From positions 131,015 to 195,014 of the forward strand of contig NZ_VDCZ01000007.1 of the NCBI RefSeq assembly GCF_006491645.1: a DNA stretch of 64,000 nucleotides. Reading direction: 5' to 3'. The DNA is from Flavobacterium profundi (GTDB lineage: Bacteria > Bacteroidota > Bacteroidia > Flavobacteriales > Flavobacteriaceae). Shown in pieces: positions 1 to 7,960 of the stretch. The position numbers and the translations under genes are program-made. A model generated the notes under the pieces. The model saw only the letters and a program-made list of their open reading frames with translations. It searched no databases and was not told where the DNA came from. How positions within the stretch are numbered: position 1 is the stretch's first letter; the number at the start of each line of letters is the position of its first letter.

Positions 1-2156
1 GGTATAGGCGTTGCTGTTAAGGTTAACGTATCTACTGTTTCTGAAATAGTCTTTAATTTGTCTTTTACGTTTACACCAAATTTTTGTTCTTCATCTATAA
101 TGAGTAAGCCTAAATCTTTAAATTTTACATTTTTATTGACCAATTGATGCGTACCAATAAGAATATCTAAAGTACCTTCTTCTAATTCTTTTAAGGTTTC
201 TGCCTTTTGTTTGGCGGTTCTGAAACGGTTAAGATACCCTACTTTTACGGGTAAATCTTTTAAACGTTCTGAAAAAGTACGGTAATGTTGGTACGCTAAA
301 ATAGTAGTAGGAACAAGGACAGCAACTTGCTTGCTGTTGTCTACTGCTTTAAAAGCGGCTCTAATGGCCACTTCTGTTTTACCAAAACCTACATCACCAC
401 AAACCAAACGATCCATAGGTTTGTCGCTTTCCATGTCCATTTTTACATCATTGGTAGCGGTTACCTGATCGGGTGTATCTTCATATATAAAAGAGCTTTC
501 TAACTCTTTTTGTAAATAACTATCCGGTGCAAAAGCATAGCCTTTTTCTAATTTTCTTTTGGCATATAACTGAATCAAATTAAAGGCAATATGTTTGACT
601 CTTGCTTTTGTTTTTTGTTTTAAAGCTTTCCAAGCATTGCTTCCTAATTTGTAAATTTTAGGTGGTGCACCATCTTTACCATTGTATTTTGAAATTTTAT
701 GCAAGGAGTGAATGCTCACATAAACAATATCATTATCAGCATACACTAATTTTATCGCTTCTTGTTTTTTACCTTCTACATCAATTTTTTGTAAGCCACC
801 AAATTTTCCAATTCCATGATCAATATGTGTTACATAATCACCTACTGATAATGAGGTTAATTCTTTAAGTGTAATGGTTTGCTTTTTTGAATAACCATTT
901 TTGATGTTGAACTTATGGTAACGTTCAAAAATTTGATGATCGGTATAACAAGCAATCTGTAACTCTTCATCAATAAATCCTTGGTATAAAGGGAAAACAA
1001 CTGTTTTATATTGCTTTCGAGTTGCTTCATGATGCTCAGAATCAATGTCTTCAAAAATATCGTGAAAACGATTGGCCTGATTTTCATTGGCACAAAATAA
1101 ATAGTTGGCAATATGATGCGCGTGATTATCACTTAGATTGTTTAATAATAAATCAAACTGCTTGTTAAATGAGGGTTGGGGTTGTATATAAAACTCGAAT
1201 GTCTTCGAGGTTTTAAACATGGGTTTTGTATGGAGTTCTACTATAGAGAAGTCCAATGCCTTATGTAAAAACTGTTTTTCATTTAAGAATAATTCTTCAG
1301 GAGTAGCGTGTTTAATATCGCTAGATAATTTATGAAAAGCTTCACTCGCTTTGTCAAACATTTTATTCAATTGTTGTCCTAACAGTTCGGTATTTTGTAT
1401 AAATAAAACGGTTTTTTCATTGATGTATTCTAGAAAACTTTCTCTGCTTTCTTGCAATAGTTTGTTTTCTACATTGGGAATAATACTAATCTTTTTTAGC
1501 TTTTCTACAGATAATTGCGTTTCTACATCAAAACTACGAATGCTGTCTACTTCATTGCCAAAAAACTCAATACGATACGGATGATCGTTAGAGAATGAAA
1601 AGACATCGACAATTCCTCCGCGAACTGAAAACTCTCCTGGTTCGGTTACAAAATCTACGCGTTTAAAATTATATTCAAAAAGGGTTTCATTGATGAAATC
1701 GATAGAAACTTTATCGGAAACACTTAATTTTAAAGTGTTTTTTTCAAGTTCTCTTCGGGTAACTACTTTTTCAAAAATAGCATCTACATAAGAAACAATA
1801 AGGGCTGGTTTTTTGCGAGAGTTAATTCGATTGAGAACTTCAGCTCGTAATAGAATGTTGGCGTTATCGGTTTCTTCAATTTGATAAGGCCTTCTATAAG
1901 AACCTGGATAGAATAAGACATCTTGGTCGTTAATTAAATGCTCTAAGTCATTTAAATAATACGCAGCTTCTTCTTTATCATTAAATAAGAGTAAAAAGGG
2001 CACTTCTGATTTTTGAAACAAGGCGTGAATTACAAAAGAAAAGGAAGAGCCTATAAGTCCGGTAACATGTATCTTATTAGAATGGGTAATCGATTCAGAA
2101 ATTTGAGAAATCTTAGGTAGTTTCTCATATTTTTGGATTATTTCAGAAGCTTTCAA
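1..2156 (-). CDS. mfd: Transcription-repair coupling factor Mfd, partial (C-terminal part lies outside the window)
   Basis: Mfd removes RNA polymerase stalled at DNA lesions and recruits UvrA. About 718 N-terminal residues are present and the frame runs open off the window's left edge. Visible in order: the UvrB-like N-domain (motif GLIGSSFSF near residue 33, then NDKEEAAYYLNDLE), the CarD-like RNA-polymerase-interacting domain near 435-500 (VGDYVTHIDHGIGKFGG), helicase motif I (GDVGFGKTEVA, near 584) and the DEEQ box (near 686). There is no ATG. The only start compatible with the N-domain is TTG at 2156; an in-frame TGA lies three codons upstream of it. A lipoprotein gene ends 30 bases upstream, so both are probably co-transcribed. 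Family identity is certain; the TTG start is inferred. Confidence 0.93.
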   Translation of the reverse strand, partial: MKASEIIQKYEKLPKISQISESITHSNKIHVTGLIGSSFSFVIHALFQKSEVPFLLLFNDKEEAAYYLNDLEHLINDQDVLFYPGSYRRPYQIEETDNANILLRAEVLNRINSRKKPALIVSYVDAIFEKVVTRRELEKNTLKLSVSDKVSIDFINETLFEYNFKRVDFVTEPGEFSVRGGIVDVFSFSNDHPYRIEFFGNEVDSIRSFDVETQLSVEKLKKISIIPNVENKLLQESRESFLEYINEKTVLFIQNTELLGQQLNKMFDKASEAFHKLSSDIKHATPEELFLNEKQFLHKALDFSIVELHTKPMFKTSKTFEFYIQPQPSFNKQFDLLLNNLSDNHAHHIANYLFCANENQANRFHDIFEDIDSEHHEATRKQYKTVVFPLYQGFIDEELQIACYTDHQIFERYHKFNIKNGYSKKQTITLKELTSLSVGDYVTHIDHGIGKFGGLQKIDVEGKKQEAIKLVYADNDIVYVSIHSLHKISKYNGKDGAPPKIYKLGSNAWKALKQKTKARVKHIAFNLIQLYAKRKLEKGYAFAPDSYLQKELESSFIYEDTPDQVTATNDVKMDMESDKPMDRLVCGDVGFGKTEVAIRAAFKAVDNSKQVAVLVPTTILAYQHYRTFSERLKDLPVKVGYLNRFRTAKQKAETLKELEEGTLDILIGTHQLVNKNVKFKDLGLLIIDEEQKFGVNVKDKLKTISETVDTLTLTATPI

Positions 2157-2186
2157 GATGAATCAGTTTGTTTTTAAATTAAAAGA

Positions 2187-2816
2187 TTATTTCTTTTTTA
2201 TCGTATCTGTTGCTTTATTTTTGTCGTTTTCAATAATTTCTTCTTGAAATTTCTTATTGGCTAAACGGGTCGTATCCAAAGCACGAATCATGTCGTCTTC
2301 TCCTACTTCCTTAGGAATTGCTTTTTTAATAAAGACTTCGTCCCATTGGGTGTAAACTCCTTTTATTTCTTCATTAATTTCACCAATTAAAGCGACTACT
2401 TTTTTTTCAGGAATTTCTTCAAGATGTATATAGGTGTCTAATGATTTAATCTTAGTGTTTAAAGTAACCAAACGGCTTTTTACTTGAGGAATATTAAATG
2501 TCTCTGGAACTCTCAAACTTAAACTATCGGCTCTTTTGGAAACATTTTTAATCTTCAATTGAAACGCTAATAACGATGTTTTAGGTTTTTCTTGAAGTTC
2601 TCTTTTAAACTGTTCCCAATGTTTCCATCCTTCAATGGTTTTGTTTACTTCTGGTCTAGCTTCAGGAAAAACAAATTGCCATTTTTTTGAAATCGTTTCA
2701 AAGACAACTTGTTTTTTTTCTGCTAATTTTAAAGATTCTTCGTTTTGTTTTGAAAAATCATCACAGGAAAGTAAACTTAGAGATACTATAAATGCAACTA
2801 GGTATTTCATTTTCAT
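2187..2816 (-). CDS. Predicted lipoprotein of unknown function
   Basis: A 209-residue protein with a lipoprotein signal: MKMKYLVAFIVSLSLLSC, lipobox LLSC with the Cys at 18, then an acidic linker. The mature part is charged, probably mostly helical, with Lys/Glu-rich stretches and no enzyme motif I recognise. The C-terminus is Lys-rich (ATDTIKKK). It is probably anchored in a membrane facing the periplasm. It lies just upstream of mfd in the same orientation with a 30-base gap, suggesting one transcript, but the two functions have no evident link. It could be a family-specific periplasmic protein found only in Flavobacteriia. Coding status is good because of the signal peptide and codon use; function is unknown. 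Confidence 0.75.
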   Translation of the reverse strand: MKMKYLVAFIVSLSLLSCDDFSKQNEESLKLAEKKQVVFETISKKWQFVFPEARPEVNKTIEGWKHWEQFKRELQEKPKTSLLAFQLKIKNVSKRADSLSLRVPETFNIPQVKSRLVTLNTKIKSLDTYIHLEEIPEKKVVALIGEINEEIKGVYTQWDEVFIKKAIPKEVGEDDMIRALDTTRLANKKFQEEIIENDKNKATDTIKKK

Positions 2817-2828
2817 TTGTAATTAAAG

Positions 2829-2836
2829 CAAAAATA
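2829..2836 (-). promoter_or_regulatory. Candidate -7 promoter box for the lipoprotein-mfd transcript
   Basis: Minus-strand TATTTTTG matches the Bacteroidota -7 consensus TAnnTTTG, 13 bases before the lipoprotein start codon. No good -33 TTG lies at the usual spacing, so this is tentative. Confidence 0.35.
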
Positions 2837-2934
2837 CTAATGTTTGTTCAAACTTAGATTTATTTAGGTATTTTCTTAACATTTCACAACTAAATAATTT
2901 CTCAAAAATGAATACGTCGTCCTTACGAAAACCT

Positions 2935-2942
2935 TATATTTG
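2935..2942 (+). promoter_or_regulatory. Candidate -7 promoter box for the threonine dehydrogenase gene
   Basis: TATATTTG fits the Bacteroidota -7 consensus TAnnTTTG and lies 21 bases before the ATG at 2964. The -33 region is not a clear match. Confidence 0.5.
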
Positions 2943-2963
2943 TTCTCAAATTTCATTTAAAGC

Positions 2964-3914
2964 ATGGATACAAAAATTTTAATCATTGGTGCTTGTGGAC
3001 AAATTGGCACAGAACTTACTGCAAAATTAAGAGCTACTTACGGGGTGGACAATGTTGTTGCATCAGATATTCGAAAATTAGAGAATGATGTGGTGAACAA
3101 TGGTTTGTTTGAAGTAGTAAATGCTTTAGATTACAATCAAATTGAACATTTAATTGAGAAATACAAGATAACCGATGTGTATTTAATGGCAGCATTACTT
3201 TCTGCAACTGCCGAGAAGAACCCTGCCTTTGCTTGGGACTTAAATATGAATTCGTTGTTTCATGTGCTCAACTTAGCAAAGGCAGGAAAAATCAAAAAGA
3301 TATTTTGGCCTTCTAGTATTGCCGTTTTTGGTCCTACAACTCCTGCTAAAAACACACCGCAATACACTATTATGGAACCTACAACAGTGTATGGTATTTC
3401 AAAACAAACAGGGGAAAGATGGTGTGAATACTATCATAACCAATATGGTGTAGATGTAAGAAGTATTCGTTATCCAGGTTTAATTAGTTGGAGTACAGAA
3501 CCGGGTGGAGGAACCACCGATTATGCGGTTGATATTTACCACAAAGCCATTACAGAAGGAAAATTTACCAGTTTCCTTTCCGAAAATACAGGCTTGCCAA
3601 TGATGTACATGGACGATGCTATTAAGGCAACCATCAGTATTATGCAGGCACCAAGCGAACAAATAAAAATTCGTTCTTCTTACAACTTAGCTGCCATGAG
3701 CTTTACTCCTAAAGAAATTGCAGCGGAAATCAAAAAACATTATCCAAATTTCACCATCGATTATGCTCCCGATTTTAGACAGAAAATCGCGGATAGCTGG
3801 CCAGAAAGTATTGATGACACTAGAGCTAGAGAAGATTGGGGATGGAAGAATGATTACGACATGGAGAACATGACGGTGGAAATGTTAGAAATGCTTACAA
3901 AAAATGTTTATTAG
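2964..3914 (+). CDS. L-threonine 3-dehydrogenase, short-chain/epimerase-like type
   Basis: This NAD-dependent dehydrogenase probably oxidises L-threonine to 2-amino-3-ketobutyrate, the first step of threonine breakdown to glycine and acetyl-CoA. It is 316 residues, the usual size of the extended-SDR (epimerase-like) threonine dehydrogenases known from Flavobacterium, which are unrelated to the zinc-dependent Tdh of E. coli. Seen directly: Rossmann motif GACGQIG (9-15), catalytic Ser near 117-118 in WPSSIAVFG, and the YxxxK pair Y143/K147. The substrate loop GGGTTDYAVDIYHKA and the family-typical MMYMDDAIKATI support the threonine-dehydrogenase branch over UDP-sugar epimerases. It is monocistronic or leads into the GH8 gene 92 bases downstream. 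Confidence 0.9.
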   Translation: MDTKILIIGACGQIGTELTAKLRATYGVDNVVASDIRKLENDVVNNGLFEVVNALDYNQIEHLIEKYKITDVYLMAALLSATAEKNPAFAWDLNMNSLFHVLNLAKAGKIKKIFWPSSIAVFGPTTPAKNTPQYTIMEPTTVYGISKQTGERWCEYYHNQYGVDVRSIRYPGLISWSTEPGGGTTDYAVDIYHKAITEGKFTSFLSENTGLPMMYMDDAIKATISIMQAPSEQIKIRSSYNLAAMSFTPKEIAAEIKKHYPNFTIDYAPDFRQKIADSWPESIDDTRAREDWGWKNDYDMENMTVEMLEMLTKNVY

Positions 3915-4006
3915 TTAAATTATTGTTTTTTTGGATGTTGTGTATACTAAACGGCTACTTTTATAGTTTAGCTATCAGAAAACAAACAAACAAAAAAACA
4001 AACAAC

Positions 4007-5422
4007 ATGAAACTACCTTTACTATGGAAGCGCTTCTTTGCGTTTGCAATGCTTCTTTCTATGTATTGGGTTACAGCCCAAACCCAACCTTTTCCTGCTA
4101 ATCTCACTTTTTCTAATGGTTTAATGCCAACCAATAAAAATGATGCGGATGCAAGCAGTAGTTATACGACTTGGAAAACCAACTTTATCGAGGCTTGTTC
4201 CAATGGACGTTACAGGGTGCGATTTGATAATCCGAATGAAACGGTTTCGGAAGGAATAGGCTACGGCATGTTACTAACAGCTTATAAAGCCGATCAAGCT
4301 ACTTTTGATGGGTTGTGGAAGTATTACAAAGACAATAGGAATTCGAATGGCGTTATGAATTGGAAGATTCAAGGTTGCTCGGTGTCTACTTTAGGGCAAA
4401 ATGGTGCAACCGATGCGGAATTGGATGCGGCCATGGCACTTATTGTTGCCGATTACCAATGGGGAAGTCTTGGAACAATTAATTATCGAAGCGATGCGGA
4501 AACTTTAATTGCAGCCATAAAAGCACATGAAATTGAAGCCAATACCTATGTTTTGAAACCAGGGGACATGTTTGGTGGGAGTTCGCTTACCAATCCTTCT
4601 TATTTCGCACCGGCTTATTACAAAGCTTTTGGTGCGTTTACCAATGATACTGCTTTTTGGAATGCAGTGGTAACCAATGCGTATGCCGTTATCAATGCGA
4701 ATTTAACTCAAAATAATGCAGTTGGAGGTTTGGTTTCCGACTGGTGTGCCGCTTCTGGAGCTTATTCTGCTCAAAGTAATGGCTATCATGCACAAGGGCA
4801 TACCTATTATTATGATGCTGCAAGAACGCCTTGGCGTATTGCGGTGGATTATTTATGGTATGGTGATACTTCGGGGAAAGTATATGCTAAAAAATGTTCC
4901 GATTTTGTACGCGTAACTTTAGGTGGTACGGCTAATATCAAAGACGGTTACAATCAAAATGGAACGGTTACGGGACAATATCACAATGCAACTTTTGTAG
5001 GTGCTTTTGCTTGTGCTGCTATGGCTGGAGAAGACCAAGCGCACTTAGATGCTTCGTATACCGATTTGAAGAATTTAAATGAACCCAATGCATATTTCAA
5101 TCAAACCTTAAAGACCATGTACCAATTCCTGCTAACGGGTAACTTTTATTTGCCTGCTAATGCGACACTTTCAAATACTACTTTTACTACGAACGCGAAT
5201 GAGGTCGTGATATATCCAAATCCTTCGCATGGAATTTTTACTGTAGTTGCTACAGAAGCGACTCAAGTAACCGTTACCAATATGCAAGGAAAAATTGTTT
5301 TAGAAACACCAATCCAAGTAGGCAACAATCTCGTAGATATGAGTCAGCAAGCGCAAGGCGTTTATTGTATGAAAATAACACAGCAAGGACAAGCAATCTT
5401 TAAAAAGATGGTCCTGCATTAA
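4007..5422 (+). CDS. Secreted glycoside hydrolase family 8 (endoglucanase/chitosanase type) with T9SS tail
   Basis: A GH8 inverting endo-glycanase, acting on beta-1,4-glucan, chitosan or xylan; the substrate cannot be read from sequence. I start at 4007, where a signal peptide begins (MKLPLLWKRFFAFAMLLSMYW, cleavage near AQTQ); an upstream in-frame ATG at 3923 would bury the signal behind 28 residues. Family motifs: SEGIGYGM with general acid Glu82, and the substrate-site Asp136 in GATDAELDAAMAL. The last 70 residues (VVIYPNPSHGIF to FKKMVLH) form a type A T9SS sorting domain, so the enzyme is probably exported through the Por system. A GH18 chitinase with the same tail lies 2.5 kb away on the other strand. 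Confidence 0.9.
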   Translation: MKLPLLWKRFFAFAMLLSMYWVTAQTQPFPANLTFSNGLMPTNKNDADASSSYTTWKTNFIEACSNGRYRVRFDNPNETVSEGIGYGMLLTAYKADQATFDGLWKYYKDNRNSNGVMNWKIQGCSVSTLGQNGATDAELDAAMALIVADYQWGSLGTINYRSDAETLIAAIKAHEIEANTYVLKPGDMFGGSSLTNPSYFAPAYYKAFGAFTNDTAFWNAVVTNAYAVINANLTQNNAVGGLVSDWCAASGAYSAQSNGYHAQGHTYYYDAARTPWRIAVDYLWYGDTSGKVYAKKCSDFVRVTLGGTANIKDGYNQNGTVTGQYHNATFVGAFACAAMAGEDQAHLDASYTDLKNLNEPNAYFNQTLKTMYQFLLTGNFYLPANATLSNTTFTTNANEVVIYPNPSHGIFTVVATEATQVTVTNMQGKIVLETPIQVGNNLVDMSQQAQGVYCMKITQQGQAIFKKMVLH

Positions 5423-5490
5423 AAATACATCCTTATTTACAAAGGACACTCGAGCAGGAAGAGGGACCTGTTATAATCCTCATCTCAAAA

Positions 5491-5982
5491 TTACTTAGTA
5501 TAACCGTCTATTAAAGCATCCTCTATGGGTGCTTTAATTTTTATAGCAGCATCCACTTGGTCATTTGGAACAGTCATAGACAACACATAATGTTTGATTT
5601 TCCACGCTTTACCTTCTTTAACCAAAACACCACTTCCTCTACAAATTTTCATTTGGGTATTTAATAATTCGTCAAACCAAGCCGTTTTACCATCTTTCGA
5701 AACAAAAATATGTCTTTCCAATGGTGTAAAACTCCAGGCTTTCCCTTTGTCAAAATAAGGTTTTGCAAAAGCGATAAATTCTTTTTTGTCCCAATTTTCG
5801 GTAGCATCGGTTCCAATGAAAATCGATTCATCAGCCATTGCGTTGAAATAGTCATCAAATTGCGCTTTTGCTGCAGCTTGATGCCAAGCATCTAATAAAG
5901 CATGTATCGTTGCTTTTTCTTTATCTTTGTTTTGAGCCACTACAAAAGAGGTAAAGCAAAGAAGTAGGAGTATTTTTTTCAT
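5491..5982 (-). CDS. Exported SnoaL/DUF4440-like (NTF2 fold) protein
   Basis: A 163-residue protein with a Sec signal peptide (MKKILLLLCFTSFVVAQ) followed by an NTF2-like alpha+beta domain. The pattern LLDAWHQAAAKAQFDDYFNAMADESIF, then FAKPYFDKGKAW and GSGVLVKEGKAWKIKHYVL, is typical of SnoaL_3/DUF4440 proteins. Such domains serve as small enzymes or ligand-binding proteins, and no catalytic set is decisive here. It probably acts in the periplasm. Its gene converges with the GH8 gene, separated by 68 bases with no clear hairpin. Confidence 0.8.
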   Translation of the reverse strand: MKKILLLLCFTSFVVAQNKDKEKATIHALLDAWHQAAAKAQFDDYFNAMADESIFIGTDATENWDKKEFIAFAKPYFDKGKAWSFTPLERHIFVSKDGKTAWFDELLNTQMKICRGSGVLVKEGKAWKIKHYVLSMTVPNDQVDAAIKIKAPIEDALIDGYTK

Positions 5983-6096
5983 GAGTATCTAAGGTTTTGT
6001 GCTATAAAAATAGTAAAAAGATTACACTAATTGATTTCCTATTTTACAAGTACCTTTCCTTCTAAAAATCCTTCCCTATGCTGTACTCGACTTTAA

Positions 6097-6128
6097 TATG
6101 GCTTTGGTATGGCTTTGATACGGCTTAG
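6097..6128. repeat. Short 11-bp tandem repeat, three copies
   Basis: TATGGCTTTGG, TATGGCTTTGA and TACGGCTTAG follow one another directly in the gap between the SnoaL-like gene and amtB. The unit is one DNA helical turn long. Function unknown; it may simply be replication slippage. Confidence 0.6.
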
Positions 6129-6163
6129 TAGCTTTTTATAAACCAATCTTTTTCCGCTGTTCC

Positions 6164-7501
6164 TTAGAATTTTTCACCATGTTGGGATTGGTCTAAACCA
6201 ATTTCTTCGGATTCTTCTGTAACTCTTAAAGGAATAATCGCATTGGTAAACTTAAACAACAAATACGCACCTCCAAAAGTAAAAATAGAAACCAAAAGTA
6301 AAGCAGTCATATGATGCGCAAAAACACCCCAACCGCCATGTAGTAAACTCGCATCTTCGCCATGCGCAAAAATAGCGGTTAAAATCATTCCCATAATACC
6401 ACCTACACCATGACAAGCAAATACATCTAGAGTATCGTCAATTTCTTTTAGACGTTTCCAATACACCATTTTATTCGATACAATAGCGCCTATAAAACCA
6501 AAGAAAATACTTTCCGGAATGGTCACAAAACCAGCAGCGGGTGTGATGACTACTAAACCTACCACAGCTCCAATACAAGCTCCTAATGCAGATACTTTTC
6601 TTCCGTTGATGCGATCAAAAAAGATCCAAGTAATCATGGCTGAGGCTGAAGCAATGGTAGTAGTTGCAAATGCCATGGCAGCTGTACCATTGGCAGCTAA
6701 AGCCGAACCCGCGTTAAAACCAAACCAACCAAACCAAAGCAATCCGGTACCTAAAACTACAAAAGGAATGTTGGTAGGAATATGTTCGTTGTTTTTGCGT
6801 TTTCCTAAAACAATTACTCCCGCTAAAGCTGCAAAACCAGCACTCATGTGTACCACCGTTCCACCAGCAAAATCTTTAACACCAAAAAAGTTTCCTAATA
6901 AACCATTCGGATGCCAAATCATATGACATAGTGGAGCATAGATGATTAAAGTAAACAAACAAATGAATAATAAAAAGGAGATAAAGCGGATGCGTTCTGC
7001 TAAAGCACCTGTAATAATTGCAGGTGTAATAACGGCAAACTTCATTTGGAACAAGGCAAATAAAATAAAAGGAATACTCGCTCCTAAACTTGAATGTGGT
7101 AGTACTTCCACTTGGTCAAAAAATAAAAAATCCAAGGGATTCCCAATGATACCATAGGTTTGGTCTCCAATTGTAATTCCGATACTATCTCCAAATGACA
7201 AACTAAAACCAACAGTTACCCAAAGCAAGCTAATTACGCCTAAACAAATAAAGCTTTTCAACATGGTCGAAATCACATTTTTTCTCCCCACCATACCACC
7301 ATAAAAAAAAGAAAGTCCCGGTGTCATTAATAGTACCAAACAAGAAGCGGTTAGTAACCAAGCCACGTCGGCAAAATTAATAGCAGTAGTGTCTAAGAAT
7401 TGATTGGAAACAGCTGCTGGTTGGTGCGACCAAAATAAAGAAGTCAGTGCGATAAGTACAATAATTACAAAAGAGGCAATCCAGCGTTTTTCTAGTGTCA
7501 T
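6164..7501 (-). CDS. amtB: Ammonium transporter AmtB/Amt
   Basis: An inner-membrane channel-like transporter taking up ammonium/ammonia. It is 445 residues with about eleven to twelve hydrophobic segments. Family signatures: WLLTASCLVLLMTPGLSFFYGG near residues 49-70, MKSFICLGVISLLWVTVGFSLSFG, the pore twin histidines in GGTVVHMSAGFAALAG and in VFACHGVGGIMGMI, and GLLWFGWFGFNAGSAL. The cytoplasmic C-tail (TNAIIPLRVTEESEEIGLDQSQHGEKF) contains the EExxGLDxxxHGE motif that couples Amt proteins to PII. No glnK gene is adjacent, so any PII partner must be elsewhere. An N-terminal hydrophobic stretch could serve as signal or extra helix. Confidence 0.96.
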   Translation of the reverse strand: MTLEKRWIASFVIIVLIALTSLFWSHQPAAVSNQFLDTTAINFADVAWLLTASCLVLLMTPGLSFFYGGMVGRKNVISTMLKSFICLGVISLLWVTVGFSLSFGDSIGITIGDQTYGIIGNPLDFLFFDQVEVLPHSSLGASIPFILFALFQMKFAVITPAIITGALAERIRFISFLLFICLFTLIIYAPLCHMIWHPNGLLGNFFGVKDFAGGTVVHMSAGFAALAGVIVLGKRKNNEHIPTNIPFVVLGTGLLWFGWFGFNAGSALAANGTAAMAFATTTIASASAMITWIFFDRINGRKVSALGACIGAVVGLVVITPAAGFVTIPESIFFGFIGAIVSNKMVYWKRLKEIDDTLDVFACHGVGGIMGMILTAIFAHGEDASLLHGGWGVFAHHMTALLLVSIFTFGGAYLLFKFTNAIIPLRVTEESEEIGLDQSQHGEKF

Positions 7502-7751
7502 TTTTATGTTATTTGATAGTTAACCCTATTTTTTGAGTAGTAAAAATATAAAAATACTCACTTTAAAGAAACGTTACCCTTTAAAAAAAGACGCCAATTT
7601 TAAATAATTATTATTTTAATAAAATAAAGTCTTTATTTTGAGAAATCCTCATTTTGAAAACCTTAATTTCAGTTGAAAAAGTAGTTTTATCAAAATAATT
7701 CCCTAAACTTCAATAGGTTATTGTTTTTATTTGTAAGACATTGGTACAAAA

Positions 7752-7791
7752 AAAACATCCCAAAGCATCGAAGGGATACTAGGGATGTTTT
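7752..7791 (-). terminator. Probable rho-independent terminator after the chitinase gene
   Basis: AAAACATCCC (7752-7761) pairs with GGGATGTTTT (7782-7791), a perfect 10-bp stem around a 20-base loop. On the minus strand the stem is followed by a run of T. It lies 170 bases past the chitinase stop codon. Confidence 0.6.
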
Positions 7792-7849
7792 CACAAATTA
7801 AAATTTAAAAAATAGGAGTTGTATTGTGGGTTGAAATATTCCTTTTCTC

Positions 7850-7884
7850 GATACAATTGTATCCCTTAATTTTAGGGATACAAT
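7850..7884. repeat. Nested palindrome and 11-bp hairpin, possible dispersed intergenic repeat
   Basis: GATACAATTGTATC (7850-7863) is a perfect 14-bp palindrome. Overlapping it, ATTGTATCCCT (7856-7866) pairs with AGGGATACAAT (7874-7884) across a 7-base loop. The flanks CTCGAT and CACTCGAAATGACG resemble hairpin repeats that recur between genes in Bacteroidota. That resemblance is from memory and untested. Confidence 0.55.
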
Positions 7885-7960
7885 CACTCGAAATGACGGA
7901 ATTATTTCCGAACTAAAATTGGTACTCTTTTAGGAATGTAAACAACGGTTTCAAAATCCT

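Larger units (their letters stand above)
7502..7960. other. 459-base intergenic region between amtB and the chitinase gene
   Basis: It holds two strong hairpins (7752-7791 and 7850-7884, listed separately). The 250 bases nearest amtB are very AT-rich and presumably contain its promoter, but no clean TAnnTTTG box was found. I see no coding sequence. Confidence 0.7.

Noticed and set aside
3923..4006. Upstream in-frame start of the GH8 gene
   Set aside because: It would put 28 extra residues before a clear signal peptide beginning at 4007.
6519..6926. Plus-strand open frame of 135 residues opposite amtB
   Set aside because: It is a shadow of the amtB codons, with Ala/Pro/Lys-biased composition and no start context.
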